In this document: piece by piece, positions 8,397 through 17,631 of the stretch
How positions within the stretch are numbered: position 1 is the first letter of the stretch
Layout: every line of letters starts with the position of its first letter
NCBI RefSeq assembly: GCF_000185965.1
Contig: NC_014924.1
Location: forward strand, 310,001 to 374,000
Reading direction: 5' to 3'
DNA: 64,000 bases
DNA from: Pseudoxanthomonas suwonensis 11-1
Lineage (GTDB): Bacteria; Pseudomonadota; Gammaproteobacteria; Xanthomonadales; Xanthomonadaceae
Notes under the pieces: generated by a model
Told to the model about the DNA's origin: nothing
The model's input: the letters and a program-made list of their open reading frames with translations, nothing else
Databases searched by the model: none
Program-made: the position numbers and the translations under genes

Positions 8397-10574
8397 ATGA
8401 AATCCAGAATCACCGCTGTCCTGTTCGCCTTCCTGCTGGCCGTCCCCGCGGTCCTGCTCGCGCGCAACGAAGCCCCCGCTTCGGTCGGGCTGGCGCCCAC
8501 CGCGGACCAGGCCACGACCTCCAAGCTGGTCTACGGCCTGCTTTCGGACAGCCGTTACGCCTACCGCCCGCGCCCGGCCGACGATGCGATGTCCGAGGAC
8601 ATCTTCCGTCGCTACCTGGAGGCGCTGGACGGCAGCAAGCAGTTCTTCACGGCCGACGACATCAAGCGCTTCGAGCCCTACCGCCTGCGCATGGACGACG
8701 CGGTGCGCGGCGGCGACCCGAGCCCGGCCTTCGCCATGTTCCAGGTCTACCGCGAGCGCGTGGTCGAGCGCGTGGCCTACGCCCAGAAGCTGCTGAAGGG
8801 CGAGTTCGACTTCAGCGGCGAGGAGCGCTGGGAGTACGACCGCGAGCACGCGCCGTGGGCCGCCGACGCCGCCGAGCTGGACCAGGTGTGGCGCAAGTCG
8901 GTGATGAACGACTGGCTGCGGCTGAAGCTCGCCGGCAAGGAGCCGGCCGAGATCCGCAAGACCCTGGAGAAGCGCTACGCCCAGCTGGCGCGCTCGGTCG
9001 ACCAGCTCAAGGGCGAGGACGTGTTCTCGCTGTTCCTCAACGCCTACACCGCGTCGATCGACCCGCATACCGACTACCTCAACCCGCGCACGGCCGAGAA
9101 CTTCAACCAGGCCATGTCGCTGTCGCTGGAGGGCATCGGCGCCCAGCTGCAGCGCCAGGAGGACGTGGTCGTGGTGCGCGAGATCATCCCGGGCGGCCCG
9201 GCCGCGATGGATGGCACGCTCAAGGCCGGCGACCGCATCGTCGGCGTGGGCCAGGGCAAGTCCGGCGCGATCGAGGACGTGGTCGGCTGGCGCATCGACG
9301 ACGTGGTCGCCAAGATCCGCGGCGCCAAGGGCACCCAGGTGCGGCTGGAGTACATCCCGGCCGAGAACGGCATCGACGGCGAGCACCGCACCGTGACCCT
9401 GACCCGCGCGCGGGTGCAGCTGTCCGAACAGGCGGCCAAGAGCAAGCTGTACAACATCCCGGCGCAGGAAGGCCTGCCGGCGCGCAAGATCGGCGTGATC
9501 GAGCTGCCGACCTTCTACCAGGACTTCGAGGGCCGCCGCCGCAATGGCACCGACTACACCTCCGCCACCCGCGACGTCGCCGACCTGCTGGCGCGGTTCA
9601 AGGAGCAGAAGGTCGACGGCGTGGTCCTGGACCTGCGCAACAACGGCGGCGGTTCGCTGGACGAGGCGGTGCAGCTCACCGGCCTGTTCATCGACCGCGG
9701 CCCGGTGGTGCAGGTGCGCGAGTCCGGCGGCCGCGTCTCGGTCAACAGCGACAACAAGCCGGGCGTGGCCTGGGACGGCCCGCTGGCGGTGCTGGTCAAC
9801 CGTGGTTCGGCCTCGGCCTCGGAGATCTTCGCCGGCGCCATGCAGGACTACGGCCGCGCCCTGATCATCGGCGAGACCACCTTCGGCAAGGGCACGGTGC
9901 AGAACCTGGTCGACCTGGACCGCTGGCCGACTTCCGAGGGCCCGCGCTTCGGCCACGTGAAGCTGACGATCGCCCAGTTCTTCCGCATCGAGGGCGGCAG
10001 CACCCAGCACAAGGGCGTGGTCCCGGACATCGCCTATCCGCTGAGCGTGGACGCCAACGAGTTCGGCGAGAGCACCTACGACAACGCCCTGCCGTGGACC
10101 CGCATCGCCGCCGTGCCGCACGACCGCTACGGCAACTTCCAGCCGCTGCTGCCGCAGCTGCAGGCGCTGCATGCGCGGCGCATCGCCGACGACCTCGAGT
10201 TCCAGTGGTGGAGCGAGGACGTGGCCCGCTACCGCGAGGAAAAAGCCAGGAAGTACCTCTCGCTCAACGAGGACGAACGCCGCACCGAGCGCGAGCGCCA
10301 GGAGAAGCAGCGCAAGGAGCGCCAGGCGATCCGCAAGGAGAAGGGCCTGGACCTGGATCCGCTGGCCGAGGATTTCGACGACGGCCTGACCGCCGCCGAG
10401 CGCGACGTGGTCAAGGACGCCGCGCGCGAGAAGGCCGCCGAGAAGCGCCCGGATCCGCTGCAGCGCGAGGCCGCGGCGATCCTCGCCAACGCCATCGGCC
10501 TGCTCGAGAAGGACACCCCGCTGACCGCGCAGGTACTGCCGCGCACGGCCTCTGCGGTGCGCTGGGCGCGCTGA
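8397..10574 (+). CDS. prc: Tail-specific C-terminal processing protease (Prc/Tsp)
   Basis: This periplasmic S41A protease of 725 residues cleaves proteins from their C-termini and in E. coli acts with NlpI on peptidoglycan hydrolases. It starts with a signal peptide (KSRITAVLFAFLLAVPAVLLA). After an N-terminal helical domain comes a PDZ domain (GIGAQLQRQEDVVVVREI, GGPA, AGDRIVGVG; about 240-330). The catalytic Ser-Lys dyad is Ser473 in SASEIFAGAMQD and Lys498 in GETTFGKG, with the same spacing as E. coli Ser430/Lys455. The C-terminal 150 residues are charged and match the DUF3340 extension. A strong terminator follows. Confidence 0.95.
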   Translation: MKSRITAVLFAFLLAVPAVLLARNEAPASVGLAPTADQATTSKLVYGLLSDSRYAYRPRPADDAMSEDIFRRYLEALDGSKQFFTADDIKRFEPYRLRMDDAVRGGDPSPAFAMFQVYRERVVERVAYAQKLLKGEFDFSGEERWEYDREHAPWAADAAELDQVWRKSVMNDWLRLKLAGKEPAEIRKTLEKRYAQLARSVDQLKGEDVFSLFLNAYTASIDPHTDYLNPRTAENFNQAMSLSLEGIGAQLQRQEDVVVVREIIPGGPAAMDGTLKAGDRIVGVGQGKSGAIEDVVGWRIDDVVAKIRGAKGTQVRLEYIPAENGIDGEHRTVTLTRARVQLSEQAAKSKLYNIPAQEGLPARKIGVIELPTFYQDFEGRRRNGTDYTSATRDVADLLARFKEQKVDGVVLDLRNNGGGSLDEAVQLTGLFIDRGPVVQVRESGGRVSVNSDNKPGVAWDGPLAVLVNRGSASASEIFAGAMQDYGRALIIGETTFGKGTVQNLVDLDRWPTSEGPRFGHVKLTIAQFFRIEGGSTQHKGVVPDIAYPLSVDANEFGESTYDNALPWTRIAAVPHDRYGNFQPLLPQLQALHARRIADDLEFQWWSEDVARYREEKARKYLSLNEDERRTERERQEKQRKERQAIRKEKGLDLDPLAEDFDDGLTAAERDVVKDAAREKAAEKRPDPLQREAAAILANAIGLLEKDTPLTAQVLPRTASAVRWAR

Positions 10575-10598
10575 GCGGCCCCGGCGATGCAATGAAGA

Positions 10599-10627
10599 AC
10601 GGCGGCCCCAGGGCCGCCGTTTTTTTT
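10599..10627 (+). terminator. Rho-independent terminator of prc
   Basis: A GC-rich 10-bp stem (ACGGCGGCCC with its complement; 10599-10608 and 10611-10620) is followed at once by a run of eight T (10620-10627). This is a textbook intrinsic terminator. Confidence 0.9.
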
Positions 10628-10655
10628 CGCTCCTGGCGTGCGCGATGGGCGCTCC

Positions 10656-10680
10656 CGGATGCGCTCCGCTCATCCGCTAC
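10656..10680 (-). repeat. GTAG-type REP sequence
   Basis: On the minus strand this reads GTAG followed by CGGATGAGCGGAGCGCATCCG, an imperfect palindrome with CGGATG/CATCCG arms. It matches the GTAG-REP type described in Stenotrophomonas and relatives and resembles the copies at 43599 and 48991. It directly abuts the heptamer array that follows. Confidence 0.7.
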
Positions 10681-10683
10681 ACA

Positions 10684-10774
10684 TCACGAATCACCAATCA
10701 CCAATCACCAATCACCAATCCCGAATCCCGAATCCCGAATCCCGAATCCCGAATCCCGAATCCCGAATCCCGAA
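10684..10774. repeat. Heptanucleotide tandem array (GAATCCC family), 13 units
   Basis: The array reads one TCACGAA, four TCACCAA and eight perfect TCCCGAA units. It fills the space between the convergent prc and lrp genes and ends 5 nt from the lrp stop codon. The same unit occurs at 49078-49133 and, in the opposite orientation, at 39581-39608. It is non-coding. Confidence 0.95.
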
Positions 10775-10779
10775 TCCCC

Positions 10780-11283
10780 TCAATCAGGCACCTCCAGCGC
10801 CAGCGTCTCCTTGACCTCTTCCATCACGATGTAGCTCTTGGACTCGCGCACGTGCGGCAGGGTGAGCAGGCTGCTGCCCAGCAGCTTGCGGTAGGAGGCC
10901 ATCTCCGAGATGCGGGCCTTGATCAGGTAGTCGAAGTCGCCGGACATCAGGTGGCACTCCAGCACGTTGGGCAGCCTCAGCGCCGCGCGGCGGAACTCCT
11001 CGAAGATGTCGCCGGACTTGTAGGCCAGGCTGATCTGCACGAACACCAGCAGGCTGGCGCCGAGATGCTGCGGGTTGAGCCGCGCGTGGTAGCCGCTGAT
11101 CACCCCGTCGCGCTCCAGCCGGCGCACGCGCTCGGTGCAGGGCGTGGTCGACAGGCCGACCCGCTCGCCCAGCTCGGTGAAGGAGATCCGGCCCTCCTGC
11201 TGGAGGATGCGGAGGATGTGGCGGTCGATCCGGTCCAGGCGGCGGGAGCGGTCGCTGCGCGTGGCATCGGTGCGTGCGGGCAT
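10780..11283 (-). CDS. lrp: Lrp/AsnC family transcriptional regulator
   Basis: The product is 167 residues. The ATG at 11283 was chosen because GGAGG lies directly upstream; an in-frame codon at 11316 has none. The N-terminal helix-turn-helix is clear (LDRIDRHILRILQQEGRIS, then TELGERVGLSTTPCTERVRRL), followed by the RAM/ACT-like ligand domain (LVFVQISLAYKSG, LECHLMSGDFDYLIKARIS). The CxxxxxGxxDYLI region and length are typical of Lrp itself. It is divergent from dadA-alr, the D-alanine catabolic operon, which Lrp controls in E. coli, so leucine- or alanine-responsive regulation of dadA is likely. Confidence 0.92.
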   Translation of the reverse strand: MPARTDATRSDRSRRLDRIDRHILRILQQEGRISFTELGERVGLSTTPCTERVRRLERDGVISGYHARLNPQHLGASLLVFVQISLAYKSGDIFEEFRRAALRLPNVLECHLMSGDFDYLIKARISEMASYRKLLGSSLLTLPHVRESKSYIVMEEVKETLALEVPD

Positions 11284-11332
11284 GGAAACCTCCGTCGAAG
11301 GCGCCTGCCGCGGCATTAAGCCCTGCGCAGGC

Positions 11333-11341
11333 CAGTAAATT
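11333..11341. promoter_or_regulatory. Candidate Lrp half-site in the lrp-dadA divergent region
   Basis: CAGTAAATT matches the first nine positions of the E. coli Lrp consensus, and the other half is poorly matched. It sits in the AT-rich centre of the 150-bp divergent region, upstream of a possible dadA -10 (TAGTAT, 11369-11374). Regulation is inferred from position and context. Confidence 0.3.
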
Positions 11342-11433
11342 CAGGATAAAAACCCGGAATACCGGCGGTAGTATGCGCGCAATCCATGGCTCCGGCGCTC
11401 CGGGGCAGTGAAAGCTCCTGACGGAGGGGTGCG

Positions 11434-12744
11434 ATGCAGCGGGTTCTCGTTCTTGGCAGTGGCGTGATCGGCGTGACCAGCGCGTGGTACCTGGCCCGCG
11501 CGGGCTTCGAGGTGACCGTGGTTGATCGCGAGCCGGGTCCGGCGCGCGCCACCAGCTTCGCCAACGCCGGCCAGGTTTCCCCCGGCTACGCCTCGCCGTG
11601 GGCGGCCCCCGGCGTGCCGCTGAAGGCACTCAAGTGGCTGTTCCAGGAACACGCACCGCTGGCGATCCGCCTGACCAGCGACCCTCAGCAGTACCGCTGG
11701 CTGTGGCAGATGCTGCGCAACTGCACCGCCGGCCGCTACGCGGTCAACAAGGAACGGATGGTGCGGCTGGCCGAGTACAGCCGCGACTGCATGGACGAGC
11801 TGGCCCGCGAGACCGGCCTGGCGTGGGAGGGCCGCAAGCTCGGCACCACCCAGCTGTTCCGCAGCCAGGCCCAGCTTGACGCCGCCGCGCGCGACATCGC
11901 GGTGCTGGAGCAGGCCGGCGTGCCCTACGAGGTGCTGGACCGTGCCGGCATCGCCCGGGTCGAACCGGCGCTGGCCGCGACCTCCGGCATCCTGGTCGGT
12001 GGCCTGCGCCTGCCCGGCGACCAGACTGGCGACTGCCAGCTCTTCAGCGAGCGCCTGGCGGCGATGGCCGCGGCGCAGGGCGTGGAGTTCCGCTACGGCG
12101 CCCGCATCGAGGCGATCGAGGCCGATGGCGAGCGCGTCACCGGCGTGCGCATCGACGGCCGCCTGGAAACCGCCGACCGCTACGTGCTGGCGCTGGGCAG
12201 CTGGTCGCCGCAGCTGCTGCGCCCGCTGGGCATCGACCTGCCGGTATATCCGCTCAAGGGCTACTCGCTGACCATCCCCATCACCGATCCGGCGATGGCC
12301 CCGAACTCGACCATCCTCGACGAGACCTACAAGATCGCGATCACCCGCTTCGACCAGCGCATCCGCGTCGGCGGCATGGCCGAGGTGGCCGGCTTCGACC
12401 TGGGCCTGGATCCGCGCCGGCGTGCGACCCTGGAGAAGGTGGTCAACGATCTCTACCCGCGTGGCGGCGACCTGTCGCAGGCCTCGTTCTGGACCGGCCT
12501 GCGACCGGCCACGCCCGACGGCACCCCGGTGGTGGGCGAGACCCGCTTGCGCAACCTGTTCCTCAACACCGGCCACGGCACCCTGGGCTGGACCATGGCC
12601 TGCGGCTCCGGCCGCTACCTGGCCGACGTGATCGCGCGCCAGCCCACCGGCATCCGCCGCGAGGGCCTGGACATCTCGCGTTACCGCCGTGGCGGCGCGC
12701 AGGACGACGGCAAGGGTCCGGTTCCGGCGACAATGACGCCCTGA
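11434..12744 (+). CDS. dadA: D-amino acid dehydrogenase
   Basis: DadA is a membrane-associated FAD enzyme that oxidises D-alanine to pyruvate and ammonia and feeds electrons to the quinone pool. The 436-residue protein begins with an FAD-binding GxGxxG motif ([19 protein letters not shown]) ending at the ribose-binding Asp-Arg-Glu. Other family motifs are [32 protein letters not shown], and the C-terminal FAD contact [25 protein letters not shown] Shine-Dalgarno precedes the ATG. It is followed 52 bp later by alr, so racemase plus dehydrogenase give an L-alanine catabolic pathway. Confidence 0.95.
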   Translation: MQRVLVLGSGVIGVTSAWYLARAGFEVTVVDREPGPARATSFANAGQVSPGYASPWAAPGVPLKALKWLFQEHAPLAIRLTSDPQQYRWLWQMLRNCTAGRYAVNKERMVRLAEYSRDCMDELARETGLAWEGRKLGTTQLFRSQAQLDAAARDIAVLEQAGVPYEVLDRAGIARVEPALAATSGILVGGLRLPGDQTGDCQLFSERLAAMAAAQGVEFRYGARIEAIEADGERVTGVRIDGRLETADRYVLALGSWSPQLLRPLGIDLPVYPLKGYSLTIPITDPAMAPNSTILDETYKIAITRFDQRIRVGGMAEVAGFDLGLDPRRRATLEKVVNDLYPRGGDLSQASFWTGLRPATPDGTPVVGETRLRNLFLNTGHGTLGWTMACGSGRYLADVIARQPTGIRREGLDISRYRRGGAQDDGKGPVPATMTP

Positions 12745-12796
12745 TCCGGCGCGCATCCGCACACCGCTTCTCCCGTCCTGCTGCCTCCTGCCTGCC

Positions 12797-13867
12797 ATGC
12801 GTCCAGCCCGCGCCCTGATCGACCTCGCCGCCCTGCGTCACAACTACCGCCTGGCGCGCAGCCTCGGCGGCGGCCGCGCGCTGGCCGTGGTCAAGGCCGA
12901 TGCCTACGGCCACGGCGCGGTGCGCTGCGCGGCGGCGCTGGAGCATGAAGCCGACGGTTTCGCCGTGGCCTGCATCGAGGAGGCGCTGGTCCTGCGCGGG
13001 GCCGGCATCCGCAAGCCGATCCTGCTGCTGGAAGGTTTCTTCGAGGCCTCCGAGCTGCCGCTGCTGCTGGAGCACGACCTGTGGACCGTGGTCCACGCGC
13101 CATGGCAGGTCGAGGCGCTGGAGCGCACGGTGCTGCCGGCGCCACTGACGGTGTGGCTGAAGCTGGATTCGGGCATGCACCGCGTCGGCATCGGCGCCGA
13201 TGATTACGCCGAAGCCTGGCGCCGCCTCGAAGCGCTGCCGCACGTGCGCATGGCGGTGAAGATGAGCCATTTCGCCCGCGCCGACGAACTGGAATGCGCG
13301 CGCACCCGCGAGCAGCTCGACACCTTCGCCGCCGCCACCGCCGGGCTGCCGGGCGAGGTGAGCGTCTGCAACTCGCCGGCGCTGCTGGGCTGGCCGCAGG
13401 CACGCGGGCACTGGGCGCGGCCGGGGCTGATGCTCTACGGCGTCTCGCCGTTCGCCCAGGCGCACGACCTGGCCGCGCAGCTGCGGCCGGTGATGACCCT
13501 GGAATCGAAGGTGATCGCGGTGCGCGAGCTGCCGGCCGGCGAACCGGTGGGCTACGGCGCGCGCTTCGTCACCGAGGCCCCGACCCGGGTGGGCGTGGTG
13601 GCGATGGGCTATGCCGACGGTTATCCGCAGTTCGCGGTCAACGGCACCCCGGTGGCGATCGACGGCCGTCCCGGGCGCCTGGTGGGCCGCGTCTCGATGG
13701 ACATGCTCACCATCGACCTCACCGACCATCCGCAGGCAGGCGTCGGCAGCACGGTCGAGCTGTGGGGCAACCAGGTTTCGGCGGCGCAGGTCGTGGCCAA
13801 CAGCCAGACCAGCAGCTACCGCCTGCTGTGCGCGGTCAAGCGCGTGCCGCTGCATTACGCCGGCTGA
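12797..13867 (+). CDS. alr: Alanine racemase
   Basis: This PLP enzyme interconverts L- and D-alanine, serving both cell-wall synthesis and the DadA pathway. The 356-residue protein has the PLP-binding lysine Lys33 in [22 protein letters not shown] in the barrel, and the C-terminal-domain active-site region VGYGARF with the catalytic tyrosine, followed by [13 protein letters not shown] and [13 protein letters not shown]. The position behind dadA suggests it is the catabolic dadX-type enzyme. No second racemase is in the window, so it might serve both roles. Confidence 0.95.
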   Translation: MRPARALIDLAALRHNYRLARSLGGGRALAVVKADAYGHGAVRCAAALEHEADGFAVACIEEALVLRGAGIRKPILLLEGFFEASELPLLLEHDLWTVVHAPWQVEALERTVLPAPLTVWLKLDSGMHRVGIGADDYAEAWRRLEALPHVRMAVKMSHFARADELECARTREQLDTFAAATAGLPGEVSVCNSPALLGWPQARGHWARPGLMLYGVSPFAQAHDLAAQLRPVMTLESKVIAVRELPAGEPVGYGARFVTEAPTRVGVVAMGYADGYPQFAVNGTPVAIDGRPGRLVGRVSMDMLTIDLTDHPQAGVGSTVELWGNQVSAAQVVANSQTSSYRLLCAVKRVPLHYAG

Positions 13868-13965
13868 GCACGCGTATCTGCCGCAGCGCCAGCGCCCGAG
13901 GCCAGCCCCGGCGTACTGCTAGTCTTGGCCTGGCAGCGCCACTGCGGCGCATTGGGGGACGAAGC

Positions 13966-14352
13966 ATGCGCAATTCGATCAACGGCCTGGCCTGGGGTCT
14001 TGCCTCCGGCGTGCTCGTCGGCCTCGCTTCGGTGCATACGATTGGCTACACCGCAGCGTTCGCCATGCCGGCCGCCGCGCCGGTGCAGTTGTGGGATGCG
14101 CTGGTCGTGTTCGGCCTGGGTGCGGGCCTGGTTGCCTTCCTCGTCCACCTCGCCGCGCTGCGGCTGTCGCGCTCGGCACCGCTGCCACTGCTGTGCGGCT
14201 TCGCCTGCGGTGCCATCGGCTACATGGCGGCCAGCGGGCTGCTGGTGACCGGCGGTGCCGCGCTGGCGGCGTGGTTCATCGGCGCCCTGGCCGCATCGCT
14301 GGTCGCGGGCCAGCCGCGCAAGCCGGCAACGCCGGCGCCTGGAGCGGGCTGA
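13966..14352 (+). CDS. Small hydrophobic membrane protein, unknown function
   Basis: The product is 128 residues. The ATG at 13966 has GGGGGACGAAGC upstream. The protein is dominated by four hydrophobic stretches (about 6-28, 41-66, 72-90 and 92-112) and ends in a short basic Pro/Ala-rich tail, so it is probably a four-helix inner-membrane protein. I recognise no family. It stands between alr and a secreted amidohydrolase with no overlap to either. Confidence 0.6.
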   Translation: MRNSINGLAWGLASGVLVGLASVHTIGYTAAFAMPAAAPVQLWDALVVFGLGAGLVAFLVHLAALRLSRSAPLPLLCGFACGAIGYMAASGLLVTGGAALAAWFIGALAASLVAGQPRKPATPAPGAG

Positions 14353-14430
14353 CCTGGCAAGCCTCGCCGGCCCTCCGCGCCGGCCGGGAATCCGTTAGAT
14401 TCCCCGGCGTCCAAGGGGAGTTACGGCACC

Positions 14431-15780
14431 ATGTCCATCCGCACTGCGCCGTCGCGCGCGGCCTCGCTGCTTGCCTGCCTGGTGCTGCCGCCGCGCGCGG
14501 TGCTGCTGATCATCGTCCTGCTCTCGCTGCACGCCGGCCTGGCGCAGGCGGAGACGGTGTACGTGCGCGCCGGGCGGATGCTGGACGTGGAATCCGGGCG
14601 GCTGCTGGAGGACCGCGCCATCCTGGTGGAGGACGGCCGCATCGCCCGGATCGAACCGGCCGCGGCGCTTCCGCCGCCGCCCGGTGCCAGGGTCCACGAC
14701 CTTTCCGGCTACACCGTGCTGCCGGGGCTGATGGATGCGCACACCCACCTGGTCGGCGATGCCGGCAAGCACGGCTATGCCGGGCTGGGCGATTCCCTGC
14801 CCACCTCCACCCTGTACGGCGCAGCCAATGCCCGCGCGACCCTGCTGGCCGGCTTCACCACGGTGCGCGACCTCGGCGGCCCGGGCTTCGCCGACGTGGC
14901 CCTGCGCGATGCCATCGCCGCCGGCGTGGTCGATGGGCCGCGGATCATCGCCGCCGGCCCGGCGATCGGCATCACCGGCGGCCACTGCTCGGACGACAAC
15001 CTGCTGCCGTTCGAACGCAAGTCGCAGGGCGAGGGCGTGGCTGACGGTCCTTGGGAAGTGCGGCGCCAGGTCCGGCGCAACATCAAATACGGCGTCGACC
15101 TGATCAAGACCTGTTCGACCGGCGGCGTGCTGTCCAAGGGCACCGAGGTCGGCGCACCGCAGTACACCGTGGAGGAGCTGCGCGCGCTGGTCGAGGAGGC
15201 GCACAGCCATGGTCGCAAGGTCGCCTCGCACGCGCACGGCGCCAGCGGCATCCGCAATGCGCTGGAAGCGGGCGTGGATTCGATCGAGCATGCCAGCTTC
15301 ATCGACGACGCCGGCATCGCCCTGGCGAAGAAGAACGGCGCGGTGCTGGTGATGGACATCTACAACACCGAGTTCATCCTCGGCGAGGGCGAGAAGGCCG
15401 GCATCCTGCCCGGGTCGCTGGAGAAGGAGCGCCGCACCGGCGGCATCCAGCGCGAGAACTTCCGCCGCGCGCACCAGGCCGGCGTGGCCATCGCCTTCGG
15501 CACCGACGCCGGCGTGTACCCGCACGGCCAGAACGCGCGCCAGTTCTCGCGCATGGTGCGCTTCGGCATGACGCCGCTGCAGGCGATCCGCGCTGCCACG
15601 CTGGGCACCGCACGCCTGTTCGGGATAGAGGGCGAGGCCGGCGCGCTCAGGCCGGGCCTGCAGGCGGACCTGGTCGCGGTCGCGGGCGACCCGCTGCAGG
15701 ACGTGTCGGTGCTGGAGGACGCGCGCTTCGTGATGAAGCAGGGCCGGGTGTACCGCGCCCCGGATTCCGCCGCGCCCTGA
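14431..15780 (+). CDS. Secreted metal-dependent amidohydrolase (Xaa-Pro dipeptidase-like)
   Basis: The product is 449 residues of the amidohydrolase superfamily. Residues 20-41 form a signal peptide or membrane segment. Metal-binding motifs are present: DAHTHL (first two His), a carboxylatable Lys in GVDLIKTCSTGG, SHAHG, and IEHASF for the next two His, and the final Asp in AFGTDAGVYPHG. The QNARQFSRMVRFGM motif and overall layout fit the family annotated as Xaa-Pro dipeptidases or prolidase-like imidodipeptidases active on Pro-containing or acylated dipeptides. An AAGGGGAG Shine-Dalgarno precedes the ATG. Exact substrate cannot be read from sequence. Confidence 0.82.
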   Translation: MSIRTAPSRAASLLACLVLPPRAVLLIIVLLSLHAGLAQAETVYVRAGRMLDVESGRLLEDRAILVEDGRIARIEPAAALPPPPGARVHDLSGYTVLPGLMDAHTHLVGDAGKHGYAGLGDSLPTSTLYGAANARATLLAGFTTVRDLGGPGFADVALRDAIAAGVVDGPRIIAAGPAIGITGGHCSDDNLLPFERKSQGEGVADGPWEVRRQVRRNIKYGVDLIKTCSTGGVLSKGTEVGAPQYTVEELRALVEEAHSHGRKVASHAHGASGIRNALEAGVDSIEHASFIDDAGIALAKKNGAVLVMDIYNTEFILGEGEKAGILPGSLEKERRTGGIQRENFRRAHQAGVAIAFGTDAGVYPHGQNARQFSRMVRFGMTPLQAIRAATLGTARLFGIEGEAGALRPGLQADLVAVAGDPLQDVSVLEDARFVMKQGRVYRAPDSAAP

Positions 15781-15865
15781 ACCCCGGCAGCTGCGCCGCC
15801 CGCGATCCCAGCCGGCACCCCGCGTCTGGCGGATAATGGCCGGCCCCGCCGCTATCCGCCCCCGC

Positions 15866-16912
15866 GTGAGCATCGAAGACGAACCCCTGAAGGCGCTGCT
15901 GCTGCCGTTCGAGAACGGCGTCCTGTCCTGGCCGCAGGGTCGCGTGCTGTTCCTGCGCGCGCGCGACGGCTGGCCGCTGCGGCGCATGGAGCTCTCCGGC
16001 CTGCGCTGCGAACAGGGCTTCCGGCCGCTGGCCGATGCCCTGCAGCGTGCCGGGCTGGACGTGGTCCCGGAACTGGCCGACGACGAACCGGCCGCGGACC
16101 TGGTGCTGGTGCTGCCGCCGCGCCAGCGCGAGGAGGCGCGCGCCCTGCTGGCACGCGCCGTGGACCTGGCCGCGCCCGGCGCGCGCGTGGTGGCCGCCGC
16201 GGCCAACGACGAAGGCGCGCGCTCGCGCGAGAAGGACCTGCAGCAGCTGGCCGGGCTGGACGGCAACCTGGCCAAGTTCCACTGCCGCGTGTTCTGGACC
16301 CCGCCGTTGCAGGGACCGCGCGACGCCGCGCTGGCCGCGCAGTGGCGCGGCGGCGACGCGGTGCGGCTGCAGCCGGGCGGGCGCTTCCACAGCCGCCCGG
16401 GGGTCTTCGCCTGGGACCGCATCGACGTGGCGTCCGCGCTGCTGGCCGCGCACCTGCCGTCCGACCTGCGCGGGCGCGGTGCGGACCTCGGCGCCGGCTG
16501 GGGCTACCTCGCCACCGAGGTGCTCGACCGCGCCCCGGGCGTCACCGCCCTGGACCTGTACGAGGCCGAGTTCCGCGCGCTGGAACTGGCGCGCCGCAAC
16601 CTGGACGGCGCGCGCATCGCCCCGGGTTTCCACTGGCACGACGTCACCGCCGGCCTGCCGCGCGACGGCTACGACTTCATCGTCAGCAACCCGCCGTTCC
16701 ACGCCCACGACCGCGGCGACCGTCCGGAGCTGGGCCAGCGTTTCATCGAGGTCGCGGCGCAGGCGCTGCGGCCTGGTGGCCGCCTGCTGCTGGTGGCCAA
16801 CCGCCACCTGCCGTACGAGGGCACCCTGGAGCAGGCGTTCGGCCAGCGCCGGGTGCTCGCCGAAGGCGGTGGTTTCAAGGTGATCGAGGCACTGAAGGGA
16901 GTATCGCGTTGA
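15866..16912 (+). CDS. RsmC-like rRNA guanine-N2 methyltransferase
   Basis: This class I SAM-dependent methyltransferase resembles RsmC, which methylates G1207 of 16S rRNA. It has a degenerate N-terminal methyltransferase-like half (about 1-160) and an active C-terminal half: the SAM motif ADLGAGWGYLA, an acidic motif LDLYEAE, and the catalytic IVSNPPFH of N2-guanine methylases. I chose GTG 15866 (348 residues) because the upstream ATG at 15836 overlaps a GATAAT box (15832-15837) that may be the -10 element; ATG 15836 would add 10 residues. Its stop overlaps the TTG start of the next gene, so the two rRNA-modifying genes are coupled. Confidence 0.82.
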   Translation: MSIEDEPLKALLLPFENGVLSWPQGRVLFLRARDGWPLRRMELSGLRCEQGFRPLADALQRAGLDVVPELADDEPAADLVLVLPPRQREEARALLARAVDLAAPGARVVAAAANDEGARSREKDLQQLAGLDGNLAKFHCRVFWTPPLQGPRDAALAAQWRGGDAVRLQPGGRFHSRPGVFAWDRIDVASALLAAHLPSDLRGRGADLGAGWGYLATEVLDRAPGVTALDLYEAEFRALELARRNLDGARIAPGFHWHDVTAGLPRDGYDFIVSNPPFHAHDRGDRPELGQRFIEVAAQALRPGGRLLLVANRHLPYEGTLEQAFGQRRVLAEGGGFKVIEALKGVSR

Positions 16913-17631
16913 GCAAGTCGATGAAGCTGGTCAAGCACCTGGCCAACCTGGGCTATGGCAGCCGCAAGGAAGTGGCCTGGATGTTCCGTGAGGGCCGGGT
17001 CACCGACGCCGACGGCGAGGTGCTGTACCAGGACGATCCGCTGGACCACGACAACGTGCGCGTGGACGGCGAGCCACTGGATCCGCCGCAGGGCCTGCTG
17101 CTGATGCTGCACAAGCCGGCCGGCTACACCTGCTCGACCAAGGACAAGGGTCGCATCGTCTACGACCTGCTGCCGCCGCGCTTCCGCCTGCGCGACCCGG
17201 TGCTGTCCACCGTCGGCCGCCTGGACCGCGAGACCACCGGCCTGCTGCTGATGACCGACGACGGCCAGCTGCTGCACCGGATCGTCTCGCCGAAGTCGAA
17301 GCTGGCCAAGGTCTACGAGGCCGATCTCGCCGAGGACCTGCGCGGTGACGAGGCGCAGCTGTTCGCCAGCGGCACCCTGATGCTGGAGTCGGAGACCACG
17401 CCGCTGCTGCCGGCGCAGATGGAGGTGCTTGGCCCGCGCCGCGCGCGCGTGGTCCTGCACGAGGGCCGCTACCACCAGGTGCGGCGCATGTTCGCCGCGG
17501 TCGGCAACAACGTGGTGGCGCTGCACCGTCCGCGGATCGGTGGGCTGGCGCTGGGAGACCTGGCCGAGGGCCAGTGGCGCCAGCTGGGCCAGGACGACCT
17601 GGACGTGCTGTTCAACGGATCGCAGGCATGA
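16909..17631 (+). CDS. rsuA: RsuA-family pseudouridine synthase
   Basis: RsuA makes pseudouridine 516 in 16S rRNA. The product is 240 residues. The rare TTG start at 16909 is favoured over ATG 16921 because AAGGGAG lies 7 nt upstream of it and it overlaps the previous stop (TTGA). An S4-like domain (about 5-55) precedes the catalytic domain with GRLDRETTGLLLMTDDG holding the catalytic Asp, KVYEADL, and the C-terminal GRYHQVRRMFAAVGNNV motif. The next gene begins inside its stop codon (ATGA). The target could also be 23S rRNA if it is an RluE/F-type member. Confidence 0.87.
   Translation: MSKSMKLVKHLANLGYGSRKEVAWMFREGRVTDADGEVLYQDDPLDHDNVRVDGEPLDPPQGLLLMLHKPAGYTCSTKDKGRIVYDLLPPRFRLRDPVLSTVGRLDRETTGLLLMTDDGQLLHRIVSPKSKLAKVYEADLAEDLRGDEAQLFASGTLMLESETTPLLPAQMEVLGPRRARVVLHEGRYHQVRRMFAAVGNNVVALHRPRIGGLALGDLAEGQWRQLGQDDLDVLFNGSQA

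Noticed and set aside
8262-10673. Very long open frame on the minus strand across prc
   Set aside because: It is antisense to a clear protease gene with all catalytic motifs. Long antisense frames are expected at this GC content, and its translation is low-complexity Leu/Ala/Arg/His-rich.
10684-10774. Possible CRISPR array
   Set aside because: Units are 7 bp with no spacers, and no cas genes are in the window. It is a simple tandem repeat.
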